DNA of 64,000 nucleotides from Brasenia schreberi (GCA_036023115.1 JAYKKT010000090.1:34987001-35051000), one strand, 5' to 3'; positions 48,301 to 59,500 are shown, numbered from the stretch's first letter. Notes: generated from the letters alone by a model not told the origin. Made by a program: numbers and translations.

Positions 48301-50460
48301 CATCACCATTATAAATAAGTATGGACTTAAAGTTGATCCTTGATGTAACCCAATATTAACTTCAAAGAAGTTTGTCGTTCCTTCATGAGTCCTCACACAT
48401 GTTTTTGCACCATCATACATGTCTCTTATAAGGTTAATATATGTCAATGGGATACCTCTTTTTTCCAAAGTTCTCCAAAGAACCTCCCTCGGTACCCTAT
48501 CATAAGCTTTTTCTAGATCAATAAATATCATGTGAAGGTCTTTCTTTTTTGCTCTAAAATGTTCCATAAGACGTTTCAAAAGGTAAATTGCTTCAATAGT
48601 AGATCTGCCTGGCATAAATCCAAATTGGTTCTCTGTTGTACTTGATACTTGTCTTAACCTATGTTCGATAATTCTTTCCCATAATTAACAAAAAGATTAT
48701 AAAAATAGTTTTTCTATCTATTTCTTATATCATCATTTGCCACTAGAATTTTTTCATCCTCGTCTTTTATGCATCTAACATAATTAAGATCTTTAGTTTT
48801 CTTATCTCTAGCCCTAGCTATCCTAAAAATATCTCTTTCACCCTCTTTTGAGTTGAGTTTTTTATATAAGTCATCCCAAATCTTAGCTTTTGCTTCACTA
48901 ACGGCCTTTTTCGCTTCCTTATTTGTTTTCTTATAAGCTTCTAAAGTTTCACTAGTTTTCTTAGCATAATGTAATTTGTAACATGCCCTCTTTGCCTTAA
49001 TTTTATTTTGTACTACTTCACTCCACCACCAAGCTTCTTTTTGTACCGGTACACCTCCTTTAGATACCCCTAACACATCTTTCGCCACTTTCCTAATATG
49101 TATAGCCATATTGTTCCACATATCACAGGGTGTGCCAACATAATTCCAAACATCTCCTTGAAGGACTTTCTGTTTAAATATATCTTCTTTCTCGCTTTTG
49201 AGGTTCCACCATTTAGTCTGAATAGCTCGATGCACTCTTTTCTTCTTTGTCCATTTTTTTATTTGTAAATCCATAACTAAAAGTCGATGTTGGGTGGTTA
49301 AGCTTTCTCCTGGAATTACCTTACAATCTTTACAACACGCTCTATCTTTTTTTCTACAAATAAATAAGAAAAGAGGGTTCAACTCGATGCACTATCATTC
49401 TATAAGAGAAAGAATTTGATTGGCCTTGCACTGGCTTTGTTAGCTACATTTAGCACAACACAAGTGGAAGGGTTTAGAATTTAGAGTTCTTTCTACTGTT
49501 TTCTGGGGCTTTAACAATAAAGGGAGGAATACATCAGATATTAATGGTTGAAATGCATGAAAGCAACTAGTAAACAAAATTGCAGTATACGGCTAGGGGT
49601 CTTGAAAGGCTAACCACCTTCTGCAAGAGGGTAGCCACAATCATGTTGCATATATATTTTTCTCTTTGACACAACGCCTCCAATTTATCACAGATTTCAT
49701 CATCAATTCCCCAATTGGACCTCCCTTGACAACTTTCATCTTAGAACCTACCTAATATATGCACATAAATTCACAAGAATTTCAAAATCAAGCCACCTTG
49801 GCCTCCTTGGCATTGAACTACGGTGGAACCCAATGCCGGCCAGAAACACTAAGCACATCTCCTTACAACAACACTGACCATCCCATACAGAAGGCAAGTC
49901 TCCTTTCCAATGAATTGTCTTTCCTACTGTCTGCCTTCTGCCTCTCGGAAAGCCCATATCGTTAACATGCAATGAGAAAATGTTCGAGAATCCATTCCAT
50001 CGAATTCCTTAAAATACTATCCATCTAATCCGATGGACCCACGAATGATTTAACTAAATCATAAGTGTCATCAGAAAACCACAAACGGAGAAAAGGTCCC
50101 ATCACATTTCACATAGCTTCTTGTGATCCTTACAAATCAAGCGTTCAAACTGAACCAAAATCTACCACCTAGTCAACAGGATCTCTTTGTCCCCATCCAG
50201 AATGGCGAGAGAGAGAGAGAGAGGACCTTGCATAGACGCGCGGCGAGGGTAGCTGCCTTCTTGGCAACGGAGAGCTCTCTCTCGTAAGCCATTGCTCGAA
50301 CGGAAAGGGTTGCCTTTCTTCTTCTGAGCTTCTCGGGGTAGCAAAGAGGGACGACAACGGAAGAAGGAGAAGAAGAGAAGGATTGGTGGTGAAGAGGGAG
50401 AAAGAGTCGACGAGGAGCGTTGAGAAAGGAAGATGGGGACAGAAAGAGAAGCGCGCTCAT
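36332..50460 (-). CDS. SAL1: SAL1 3'(2'),5'-bisphosphate nucleotidase / inositol polyphosphate 1-phosphatase, eight exons, 408 aa
   Basis: Minus-strand exons: 50460-50227, 46486-46411, 39698-39625, 39481-39276, 37421-37211, 37113-37015, 36928-36775, 36504-36332. All introns are GT-AG and the phases close to 1227 nt (408 aa plus TGA), matching long-form Arabidopsis SAL1. Residues 1-55 are Ser/Arg-rich and look like a transit peptide; the conserved enzyme starts at [20 protein letters not shown]. Metal and substrate motifs are present: [28 protein letters not shown] and [11 protein letters not shown], then [19 protein letters not shown] and [14 protein letters not shown]1 degrades PAP in chloroplasts and mitochondria and affects drought and high-light retrograde signalling and sulfur metabolism. 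Introns 1 (3.7 kb) and 2 (6.7 kb) hold nested mobile DNA. No break is seen in the coding exons. Confidence 0.96.
37490..38085 (-). mobile_element. RTE LINE 3' fragment in SAL1 intron 4
   Basis: Read on the minus strand it covers the region after the RT palm to the 3' end of the RTE family, with the tail seen on the + strand as AACACAACAAATAAGTC, CCCATACTAGATGGGG and TTACATGGATTCTTTG. Similarity to 47440-48060 runs almost end to end with many substitutions. It is 5'-truncated and in the same sense as SAL1. Confidence 0.85.
39944..40226 (+). repeat. 5' LTR of the gene-capturing element
   Basis: TG...CA ended, 283 bp. Its last 174 bp match 41574-41745, including CATTATATAAGGGTTGG, GGAGGTCTGCCCCCCTCC and TTCAATGTGTTGTTTGA with few differences. 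TATATAAG at about 40056 could be its promoter TATA box. Confidence 0.88.
40430..40547 (-). pseudogene. Captured fragment of a UBP3/UBP4-type ubiquitin-specific protease
   Basis: The minus strand encodes [16 protein letters not shown], then [21 protein letters not shown], which is the N-terminal Cys-box region of plant UBP3/UBP4. The catalytic Cys of GNTC is present, but the usual Tyr after it is Cys here. Only about 38 residues are retained, in an open antisense frame spanning 40405-40809. It is antisense to the LTR element and in the same sense as SAL1. Confidence 0.8.
40570..40777 (-). pseudogene. Captured N-terminal fragment of an ABC1/ADCK1-like (ATH9-type) atypical kinase
   Basis: The minus strand encodes a start-like [17 protein letters not shown], then [20 protein letters not shown] and [16 protein letters not shown], as in the N-terminus of plant ADCK1-like ABC1 proteins before the kinase domain. 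About 70 residues are kept in the frame 40777-40484; the kinase domain itself is absent. It joins the UBP fragment within about 25 bases but in another frame. Confidence 0.72.
41170..41475 (+). pseudogene. Captured, intron-free cytochrome c fragment
   Basis: The + strand reads [37 protein letters not shown] and PNLNGLFGR, then a TAG where cytochrome c has Gln, then [20 protein letters not shown] and [10 protein letters not shown], a frame shift, and a further Gln-to-TAA change after GLKKP. The heme motif CAQCH is intact. It covers nearly the whole protein, stopping at the ER of KKPQER, with no intron visible. Non-functional as a cytochrome. Confidence 0.88.
41488..41558 (+). pseudogene. Captured PPR-motif fragment
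   Basis: The + strand reads [17 protein letters not shown], a typical stretch of a PLS-class PPR repeat. The next bases repeat part of it (ATCAACTGTTCGATGAAATG versus ATCAATTGTTTGATGAAATG), so it is a partial local duplication. It is short, so chance or another source is possible. Confidence 0.5.
41574..41745 (+). repeat. 3' LTR remnant of the gene-capturing element
   Basis: 172 bp corresponding to the 3' part of the 5' LTR; the first 109 bp of the LTR are missing. It ends ATTACAACA before the GTATC duplication. Confidence 0.88.
41751..42194 (-). other. SAL1 intron 2 sequence between two insertions
   Basis: AT-rich intron sequence with no recognised feature. Confidence 0.5.
42461..42828 (+). 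repeat. Tandem duplication, 184-bp period, over the LTR/PBS junction
   Basis: CACTCAATTACCATCTTCTA occurs at 42461 and 42645 and the following sequence repeats nearly exactly, including the LTR end, the PBS and GGAAAGGAGTAGCA. The element therefore carries two LTR-end/PBS junctions in a row. Confidence 0.92.
44272..44610 (+). repeat. Tandem duplication, about 208-bp period, in the copia interior
   Basis: GATACATTCTC followed by GGTCCTTGTTCTATTTCTTC occurs near 44272 and 44480; both copies run on to GACTATTCTAGATTTATAT and AAGTGTC. The copies differ at several sites. Confidence 0.85.
45177..45649 (-). other. SAL1 intron 2 sequence
   Basis: AT-rich intron sequence between the copia element and an RTE tail. 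No further feature is seen. Confidence 0.5.
45650..45847 (-). mobile_element. RTE LINE 3' fragment, about 200 bp, in SAL1 intron 2
   Basis: The + strand shows CAACAACATAAATAACTAAG, CCTTTTCCCATAC and GGGGTCGGCTGCATGAATTC, then text parallel to 47500-47680. It ends within the CAGTTTCTCACACC segment. 5'-truncated and in the SAL1 sense. Confidence 0.85.
46505..46562 (-). mobile_element. RTE LINE tail, about 55 bp, beside SAL1 exon 2
   Basis: AACAACAACAACAACTAAGC then CTTTTCCCATACTAGACGGG and GTCGGCTA are the extreme 3' end of the RTE family. It lies only about 20 bases upstream (in SAL1 sense) of the exon 2 acceptor region. The following AAACAAACAGA motifs may include a target duplication, but it is not clean. 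Confidence 0.8.
46861..47268 (-). repeat. Tandem duplication, 203-bp period, in SAL1 intron 1
   Basis: CAATTCCCTCTCAATCCA at 46861 recurs at 47064, and the copies run in parallel through GGCATCAAACAATGAAA, CTTTATCAAACTAATTCCA and AACTCAATGGCTACTTGTCA. They differ by scattered substitutions, so the event is not recent. Confidence 0.9.
47440..49385 (-). mobile_element. 5'-truncated RTE-clade LINE in SAL1 intron 1, with near-intact RT
   Basis: It has three long minus-strand frames. The first (49382-48714) carries [20 protein letters not shown] and a basic linker. The second (48615-47800) carries RT motifs: [85 protein letters not shown]. The third (47803-47480) is the RTE C-terminus ([21 protein letters not shown]). 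The palm motif normally FADD is FLDD here. The tail shows AAC repeats on the + strand (TTG in element sense) and AGCCGACCCCATCTAGTATG. The endonuclease is missing. This is the longest RTE copy in the window. Confidence 0.92.
49386..50226 (-). other. SAL1 intron 1, first part
   Basis: Intron sequence without recognised features except the CT/GA run right at the donor (GTCCTCTCTCTC on the minus strand, 50226-50209). Confidence 0.5.
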
Positions 50461-52311
50461 TCTTATTAATCCTCTGATGCCAACTCGCTACTGATTCAGC
50501 AGCCTGGCTTGGGCTCATTGATGGACTCAAAAAGCATTACGTACGCCTTCATTTCTTTTCACAGGTGTGCGAAGCATAAGTTTGCTTCGTGTGTGTGTGT
50601 GTGAGAGAGAGAGAGAGACGGGGGGGGGGGGGGTGTGGATGATGTGTTCAAAACCAATTGTTTTGGATCAGGGCTGAAGACAGGTAGGTGAAGTAGGTAT
50701 TGAGAAGCACTCTTTTCGTTGTTCAACTTGCTTAGTTTTGTCTCATTTTGGCAATACCGACCTTCTATGGAAGTTGATGTTAAAATATTGGCTTCATTAA
50801 TTATTGTTGGATGTTTGAGTTCTGAATTTCCCATCTCGAAGGGTATCAACATGTCAAGCAAGTTCCTCTATCTCGCAAATACGAGCCCAGCCAAGTTTTT
50901 TTCCGCTTTTCAAATTGCTACCATGTTTGAGGGTATGGATTCATCCAGCTAACAATGGCGAAAATGGGTTTGTGTGGACTGATGTTGATATGTTCGATAA
51001 ATATTTGTGATGGGACAGAAAAGGCGATTGTTGTGAATGGCACTCACTGGTGTGCAAATGGATTTTGTACATCCTGCACATAATTTCGGCTACTGAAAGA
51101 ATCGGGTGGCCTGACTTGCAAGCGAGTTATGGGGGGTAGCCACGTTGGTTAAAGAAGCAGGAGAGCAATAGCTCACCTGGCTGGGGTCGACTCACTTGTT
51201 GAAGGTCATGAGCTTGATACCTGGACACTTGCATCTGGCTCCGGCAGAAACAAGGTCATGAGCTTTATTTCAGCACCCTTTCTTTTGAAACCACTTAAAG
51301 ACAGATGGGAAGCCAAGACGATTCTCCAAGCATTAGGTCCTTCGGATTAGCTTTGCTAGGAAAAAAATTGAATCCAGATGCATAAACACATGAAACTGTT
51401 TTAAGTGCCTAAGCCTTTGGGTTAAAGAAATTGAAAGCTAGCCCCTTGGGCACTTGTTATACTTGCACGAGTGACAGTTCGTCTTTTGTGAGCACAATAA
51501 AACTTCTGCTTAACCGAGAGCCGAAACAAGGATGGAGTCAAGGCTCCGATCCATGGAGTATACGTTGGGTGTGCTTCTATCTCCAAAAGAAACAAGCTGA
51601 AGTTTATTAGGGAAATACAACGATTTTACACCCCACATAAACAAATTGAAGATTATTAGTGCAAAACATAGGAAACCAGAGTTTCATATTGCAGTTTAAA
51701 TCATCATGGTTATGCATAACAAATTGATCTACAAATTGCTTATAAAGGCATCACAAATGCATTGTAGAGAGGCAGATCTAGAAATTGTTTAGGGTGGTGC
51801 AAACTACGTAATACAGCTTTCGTGCAAACTTTTCACCTTCCTGTTTGGGTCAACGTCCCACCCCGGCTCATTACAGATCTGTCACGGGCATTGCATCCTT
51901 GCACTCTTTTCAGTGGCAGTATCAGTAGTCCAGCTGAATCGGAGGCGGGCCATGATCAGACCATGGTATGTGGTTTACTGACCACGATATGACACCATAG
52001 GTCCACCTTCCCGCATGGATAATAAATATTCTGGTGACAAGCTGCAATTTTTCTGATGAAAGGTGCAATAATAAGCTAAAATGTCTTAGTTTATATTATG
52101 TGTTCGCTGCCTAGTCAAAGGCATTAAAACACATGAATGCCACCTTAGGGATGACTTCTGGCATAGACTTACCACTCACTACAAGGGATATAGTAAGAAC
52201 ATTTGGTATTTACCAAGATTGGTCATGAATGGTTTGAGGGAAAAAATGGATCGAGTCATGAAGAAAAAAAGATTAGCTAACGGCAGATAGCGGAAAGATC
52301 TTTCTGATGGA
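50461..52311. other. SAL1 5' flank and spacer
   Basis: It contains the SAL1 promoter region, a GT/GA/poly-G microsatellite at 50590-50633, and a SINE head near 51.17 kb. No TATA box was assigned with confidence. No gene is seen. Confidence 0.4.
51150..51240 (+). mobile_element. tRNA-derived SINE head, plus orientation
   Basis: ATAGCTCACCTGGCTGGGG (A-box-like) and ATGAGCTTGATACCTGG (B-box-like) are spaced about 35 bases apart. It matches the copy at 27.84-27.93 kb across both boxes and beyond (GCATCTGGCT versus GCATCTTGCT). The tail is undefined; a second ACAAGGTCATGAGCTT near 51250 suggests a partial internal repeat. Confidence 0.65.
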
Positions 52312-52411
52312 TCAGTCGCTTTGCTTGGGGAGAATAGACGCAAGGCCCACACCCTGGTTGGTGTTATCAGATGGCGCTTCTTGCTTGATGTTGGTATTCT
52401 CTGAAGGTGGA
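52312..52411 (-). CDS. Putative last exon of an unidentified minus-strand gene
   Basis: A textbook acceptor (TCTCTGTGTTTTGCAG) precedes a 100-nt open segment that ends in TGA and encodes 32 residues ending QGVGLASILPKQSD, preceded by NTNIKQEAPSDN. Composition and the splice site look real. I do not recognise the protein. The companion exon may be at 62082-62190, about 9.7 kb upstream on the same strand, which would place the intervening repeats in introns; that link is inference. Confidence 0.45.
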
Positions 52412-53520
52412 CTGCAAAACACAGAGAAAGTCAACGTTAGTGACACCACATACTCTCAACTATGATAGCTAGACAGGAAGGGCAACAACAGAGAAGCTTG
52501 AAAGAGTAATAGCCAAGGGGAGAACCAAAGAGAATCGAAAAGCAAAATCTGGTATGATAAATCTTCTTATGAAAGATAACTAATCTCATGTTGAGGTCGG
52601 TAATGTATCATACTTATTATCATAATGAACACTGGAACAGCAAGCTAATGAGATTGGACAACCATACTATTGAATAAGCTCATCATTTGTTTGGATGAAC
52701 CCATGATACCAATTTGCACCAGAACGAATGTGATCTGTAGATCTCCACGCTTCCATGCTCCCGTTTTTCTCTTTTGTTTCTACCCTTTAAACATCATCTA
52801 TGATGAGGTTTTGCACATATGTAGCTGGATCTGAGCCCGGATAAAGGAAGCAGGCTGTGTTAGCTAGCTGACAGCCTAAGTTACACAATCTGATTGGATT
52901 CTTGACTCCATAGCTAATGTCTTTGCACAGAATAATCTCTGTCACCAAACACATTTGAAGACCAAGAACATTGCCAGATCAATAGAACAGAAGATTATGA
53001 CATCACTAGTGGATCCTAGCACAAATACTAGTATATGCTATATCCTACAAAAGATCTGGAAACTCTTTGAATCCATAACTTAGGATATTTTGCAGCTTGT
53101 AAAATCATTCTAAGTTTCAGATCATTATGAGGGAACTTGCTAATTGATACCTACGTGCACCCAAAATTAGCAAATACTAGTTGTATTATGATTGATTTAC
53201 GTAGCTTGAATATTATATATAATATATAATATTATATACCCTAGCCGTATCACCGCACCCAAAATTTTTGAAATTTGCCGTATCCTGCACCCGTGTGACA
53301 TAGCTAACAGCTATCATCAAACTGTGTTAGATCGTTTACCAGGAGATGTGATCTTTAATATACTATTGCAGCGCTGAAGTTAAAGCGCTTGGGTCAAGAA
53401 GATATTAGGATGAGTGATCTCCTAGGAAGTCCTCGTATTTCACCTTCTGCCCCATCCAGCTTGTGAAAATGCTAGGTTGTTAAGATATGCTTCTCCTTTT
53501 CTTAGACACTAAATAATTTA
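52412..53520. other. Possible intron or spacer
   Basis: No conserved segment was recognised. A TA-rich near-palindrome (TATTATATATAATATATAAT) lies at about 53213-53232. Confidence 0.35.
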
Positions 53521-54760
53521 GCTGCTTCAGAGGATACTTTGTGGAGAATGGAAACAATGATGATATGAGAGTGGCTGTAATAAAATATTTTGAAATACCC
53601 TCAAACGCTGACGTCAAGGAACTGAGAATCACTTTAAAATGAAAAGGAGGGAGTGAAATGGAGTGATGATATGAGAGTGTCTCTAATAGATTTTTTGGAA
53701 ATACCGACACTTTACAATTTAGCTGCTTCAGAGGATACTTTGTGGAGAATGGAAACAATGATGATACGAGAGTGGCTGTAATAAAATATTTTGAAATACC
53801 CTCAAATGCTGATGTCAAGGAACTGAGAATCACTTTAAAATGAAAAGGAGGGAGCGAAATGGAGTGATGATATGAGAGTGGCTGTAATAGATTTTTTGGA
53901 AATACTGACAAATGGTGAACGTTATTTGCAGATGACATTGTATGTATTAGTGGATGAGTCTGAGGAAAAAGCTAATAGGAAATTGGAACTAAGACAAAAT
54001 TTATGAAATGTAAATTTGATCATTTGGTTACTTTCAAGGAATATAGAAATTAAGATTAACACACGTTGCATACCTCAAAAGAAAAGTTCTAAATACTTAG
54101 GGTCATGAAAAATTGATGGAGATGTTACATATAAAATTAATGAAGGTTGGTTAAAATGGAGAGGGCATCAGGTATTCTATGTGACAAGAAGATACTATTA
54201 AAGTTAAAAGTTAAATATTATAGAGTAGTAACTAAACATGCTATGCTTTATGGTTATGAGCATTGAGCAGTTAATCACCAACATATACAAAAGATATCTA
54301 TGGCAAAAATGAAGATGTTGAGATGGATGAGTGGTCACAAAAGGAAAGACCGTATACATGATGAGGTTATTAGAAACAAATTGATAGTGGAGCCAATAAA
54401 AGATAAAATGAGAAAAAAACGTTTAAGATGGTTTGAACATGTAGAAAGGCAACCAAAATAAGCTCCAGTAAGAAGGTATAAAAAATTAGATTGTGAAAAT
54501 GTCAAAAGAGGAAAATGAAGACCAAAAAAATGTTGGAAAGAAACAATAAAGAATAATCCAGCTCATGTTGAGTTAATTGTCAGCATAGCACATGATAGAG
54601 CTATGTGGAAACAAAGAATCCATGTAGCCGACCCCATCTAGTATGTAAAAAGGCTTAGTTGTTGTTGTTGTACCATAAAATGCTGATCTCAAAGAACTAA
54701 CCGTCCTTTCAAAATGAAAGGAGGTAGGAAATAGAATGGACTATTTAGCAAATGCCATCA
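53521..54760. repeat. 201-bp repeat array, interrupted by an RTE insertion
   Basis: GCTGCTTCAGAGGATACTTT occurs at 53521 and 53722. Each unit has two similar halves beginning GATGATATGAGAGTG. Text matching another unit (AAATGCTGATCTCAAAG, AAAATGAAAGGAGG) resumes at about 54677 after the RTE. On the minus strand the two complete units form an open frame with a 67-residue period (201/3). The family is unknown. Confidence 0.8.
53915..54671 (+). mobile_element. RTE LINE 3' fragment in the 201-bp array
   Basis: It begins at the RT motif LFADD (about 53919) and runs through INEGWLKWRG, RWMSGHKRKDRIHDEVIRN and [11 protein letters not shown] to the tail AGCCGACCCCATCTAGTATG and GCTTAGTTGTTGTTGTTG. 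5'-truncated, with several stops. AAATG occurs at both edges and may be the target duplication. Confidence 0.86.
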
Positions 54761-56556
54761 CGCAGTGAATAATTCTAAAGTCACTATGAAAAAATAACAC
54801 AACTTCAAGGAATTAGAACATTATTGCTTTAATTGTGGCGATTTTTCCTCTTCAAAACCAATCTTCAAGTGCCCTGAAAATATCACATTCCCACAGCATC
54901 CCACTTTATAATATGGGTGCAAAACATTTAAAAAACCATTGATCAAGGAGCTATGTCAGGTTCAGCTTGAAATATTACATTCTTGATCTCTTATACAGAC
55001 TGGTTTTAAAAGACACATTTTCTTCCCCACTAAATAGCAGCAAACTTTCTCTGCCATGGTGATCCCACAATCTTTTCACTGGGGAAGATACTGAAACTAA
55101 TTAACTATAACCACTTCCTAACCTCATACTTTCATAAACGATCCAATAAATGCTATTTTTCATTGATACATTCTCTTGATATCAGTCATTAACTTTGTTC
55201 CATCTAATATCTATACAGTGATTACACTGAACACTAGTTTTCCAACTAGGAAGGTTCTTTAGTAATAAGAGCTTTACTTGGCTAACTTTTTTTTTTGAAG
55301 GAATGGTTTGTTTTTCTTTTCAGGAAATCGTTTAACTAGGATTTGAATCACAGTTCCATTTAGATGGCCCCTATGTTCCTCTCGGAATTCCTCATTGCAT
55401 ATTATCTAATTTCTATTCCAAATCTTAGCCTTCAACATTCCAATGGGAAAGATACGGAAACAAGATATCTCATGAAGGAGTAAATACAATAACTTGAACA
55501 CAAATCGACCAGCCAAGGCCATCTCATTAAAGGAATTGAAACCTAACATTGGCTCTTGAGAGATTGTCCATGTAATTTTACGTTTTATTATTGCACAAAA
55601 TGAAATTTATGCACAAACTATGTACAAAGAGTGGCCTTGATTCAAGAGCAAAGTGGTTATTCTCTCAGTCAACCCTTGTAATTTCATTAAAGTTTCTCTT
55701 AACCCTATGCAAGAGCAGAAGCATTATATCACATAGCCCCCCTTTCCCATCATCTATGTTGCTTCTCTCTTCCCCTGTTCAAATTGTTTCTATCCACAAG
55801 ATCAGCCAATCTTACAAGTATAACAAGCTCTTATCTCAAGTTGAAAAATGGTAGAGAACGTGCCCCAGGAATGAAACATATTTAAGACAATACCTTGGCT
55901 TTATTCGTCATCCTCCCAAGAGAAGAGGACATAAAAAGGCATTAAAAAAATTTGCACAATGACATCTGATTATTTTGGTTGTCCTGCATCTTGCTATTAA
56001 TACCATCCGCTTTATGACTTAGATATATTATATGATAGGTGGGGCCACCTGAAGTTGTTAGGGATAGAATGGATCATAGGCAGGGTTTCCCCTGATTATT
56101 ACGAGACAATCAAGTCATCCCTCTGTGCGTGGAGTTTAGTAGAAATTGTCTTTTGATTAATTGTTGACCTGACAAGTGACTATTAACGTTTGGCTATTGA
56201 TATTAGATCATTCAATCATGTTGGTTATGGATACTAGTTGATTGGTTGATTAGTATCAAACACTTGTACATACGGTTGGTGCACTTATATTTTCTTCCTG
56301 GAAAGTAATTACATCAATAAATGTGAATGCAGATAAACACTGCACAATTAATTATAAAGTTCTGAATGCAGATACATATTCTCACTGATTGTGTTGGATA
56401 GAAAGGTAGCAGGAAAAGGCCATAAGTCATTACATTTTCAATCAAGTAGATCCATTAGGCATTGTGTTTTCAAACTGCTATAACATATGGATGAGTACAA
56501 AGTTATCATGAAAGCGAATAGAAAAAGAAGAAGAGAAGTGAGAGTCGTGAAAGAAG
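54761..56556. other. Spacer or intron before the copia element
   Basis: No gene segment can be supported. A possible tiny minus-strand segment ending AAAGCCAAG before GTATTG (about 55895) was not convincing. Confidence 0.35.
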
Positions 56557-59500
56557 TATTAAAGGATGTAATGTTAGATGTAGAAGTAGTTTTGTTTATT
56601 GTTATTTCACGTCATGTAAGTGTATTTAGTGTATTTAACGTGTTATGTCTCTTTAGTAGTAATTAGTACTAATTAGGGGTAGTTTAGGAATTCAAGTTAG
56701 ATTCGGTATAAGTAGTAGTGACTAGGGTTGAGTCTCATAATGAAAGGAAGGACTGGACGGCAGCTCTAGGGCAGCCGCAAGTTATATTTTGGGGCAGCCA
56801 GGTTTTGTAAGTTTTATCAATCTTGTTTAATGCATTTATTTCTTAATATGGTATCAGAGCCTATTATGCGAGAAAATACAGATTTTCGTTATTGAAAGCA
56901 AGAAGATTTTGTTGAATCATTGATCAAAAGTTCTTTGGAAGGAATCCATCAAGTATCAGCTTACTCTTTATGGTTGAATCAGTTTATTTGGGCACGTGAA
57001 TTCCATCATTACAACAGCTTGAAGTTCCTTGACATTGATTTCATCAGATTTCCGATTTGGGTACTTAAAGAATTCCATCATCAAGGTTGAATTTCTTTGT
57101 TATCGTTTTCCATTAGATTTCCGATTTGGGAAAGTGCAGAAATCTATCATCAAGATTTGGTTATTAGCTCTTGAATGATTCAGTTATATTCTCCCATCAT
57201 CAAGTATCAGTCAACTACAAGATAGCCTATTGTGCCAGCCACATACAATTTGTTTAAATCTTGTTATTCATACTTGTTCAGATGGGAAGTAAAGGAAAAG
57301 AAGTTCACAACCAGATGGGAATATCTGAATTCGGAACCAATGAAAAGTTAGAACATTTTCAAATCACATCTACTAAATTGAATGGCAGAAATTTCTTGTA
57401 ACGGTCCAGATCAATTGAATTGGCCATTATAGCAAGGGGGAGATGAGAACACCTAATGGGACACACACAGAAACCAGATATACATTATACTCAATATCCA
57501 AGTTGCAGAAGAGAAGATGCTTTAATTTCATCCTGGCTACTTCAGTTTATGGTTCCATCGATTGCAAAAATATTTATGTTTCTCGAATCTGCTTATGAAA
57601 TCTGGAGTGGAGTATGTGAAGCTTACTCCCGAAAAAAGAATGTTGCCAAGGAGTATGAAATATTAGAAAGAATTAGAAATTGTAAACAGGGAACTCGATC
57701 TATCAGTGAATATTATGCAGATCTTCGAGTATTGTGGATGAACTTCTATATTACACCAATATTATGTGTTCATCATGTTACACTGAAAGAAATACAGAAC
57801 TTGAAAAGAAAAAAGTATTTGATTTACTGTGGGGGGTGAACTCAGAATTTGAGTCTATAAAACTCAATGTCTTAAGAAGAGATGAGTTACCTTCATTGGG
57901 AACAGTGTATTCATTATTGATCAAGGAAGAGGATCAAAGAAATCTTGAAAAGAACAACTCTCCTGGTACAGACCAACATGCACTTCAAATAAGAGGAGAA
58001 AACTTCAATTTTCGAGGAAGAGGATGATACCAAGGACATGGACGTGGCAGATCTAATCCTGATGGAAAAGAAAAACTTATTTGTTCTCATTATGGTAAAT
58101 CCAGACACTCAAAAGAATATTGTTGAGAATTACATGGGAAACCTGACTATTATAAGAACAGAAATCCCTCTACTCATGCTGCTGAGAATTCTCCTTCAAA
58201 TACAGATGGAATGCAAGAACTCATTAAGATGATAGAAGGACTCGAAACCAGATTATCTGAAAAAGCTCAGCCATCTTCCTCTCAAGCTACAATAGCTCAG
58301 GCTACTCACTCGGTGAAGGGTAATCCCTCTTATTCTAATTCCAAAGTTTGGATTATTGATTCAGGTGCAACAGACCATATGGTAGGAGAATCATCCTATT
58401 TTTCAGAATATAGACTTCTCCCAAAACAAGAACCTATTAAGTTGGCAGATGGTTTGTATTCTTATATGATTGGACCGGGAAGCGTACCCACTTGCTTTTC
58501 AAATTTAAAATCAGTTTACCATGTTCCTAGCTTTCCTATAAATCTCTTTTCAGTCAGTGCTTTAACTCAGAATATGAACTGTAGTATAACATTTTCTCCT
58601 ACCGGTGTATTTCAGGATCTGAAGTCGGGGCAAATCTTTGGTCATGGTAGACTGCAGAGGGGCTTATATATTCTGGAAGACAATGTTCAGGAAGAAACTC
58701 CTTTTAAAGCTTCAGCAACAACTATTCAGGATTCAGAAATTCAGCTCTGGCATTATCGTCTTGGTCACTTTCCTGTTTCAAAACTTCACTATATTTTTCC
58801 TCATCTTAGAGTTAATAAACCTCTGTTTGAATGTGAAGTTTGTCAGCTTGGAAAACATCAAAAAGTCACTTTTCCCTTAAGTGACTCTAGAAGTTCTCAG
58901 CCTTTTGAACTCCTCCATTCAGATGTATGGGGTCCCAGTCCTGATACCTCTTTATTTGGTCAGAGATATTTTATGTCATTTATTGATGATTGTACTTGTC
59001 TTTTAATTATATATTTAATGAAATCAAAATCAGAAGTTTCTTCCATTTTTTTAATTGTTCATAAATTTATTCGTACCCAATTCAATACTTCAGTGAAAAT
59101 TCTTCGTTCCGATAATGGGAGAGAGTACATTAACAAGCAATTATTTGAATATTTGCACACTCATGGTATAGTCCATCAAACTTCATATTCTTATCCCCTC
59201 AACAAAATGGAATTGTTGAAAGGAAAAATCGTCATATTCTAGAAGTGGCCAGGACACTTTTACTTCAGAGCAATGTTCCTAAACTCTATTAGAGAGAAGT
59301 TGTTCTTACTGTTGTTCATCGGATTAATAGAATGCCTAGTACTGTTCTTGAAGGTGAAAGCCCTATGAAGTGTCTCAATAAAGAATCAAAGCCTTTTCAT
59401 ATAATTCCCCGTATTTTCGGTTGTATTTGCTTTGTCCATGTTCATTCACCCAATCGAGATAAACTTAATCCTAGAGCTATAAAATGTATCTTTCTTGGTT

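Noticed and set aside
36332..50460. Any CRISPR array, operon or bacterial system
   Set aside because: Repeats are microsatellites, LTRs and duplications; there is no regular repeat-spacer pattern and genes are intron-split and monocistronic.
53480..53938. 152-residue protein with 67-residue repeats
   Set aside because: No start context or splice support, and the repeat is a DNA-level duplication; it is annotated as a repeat instead.
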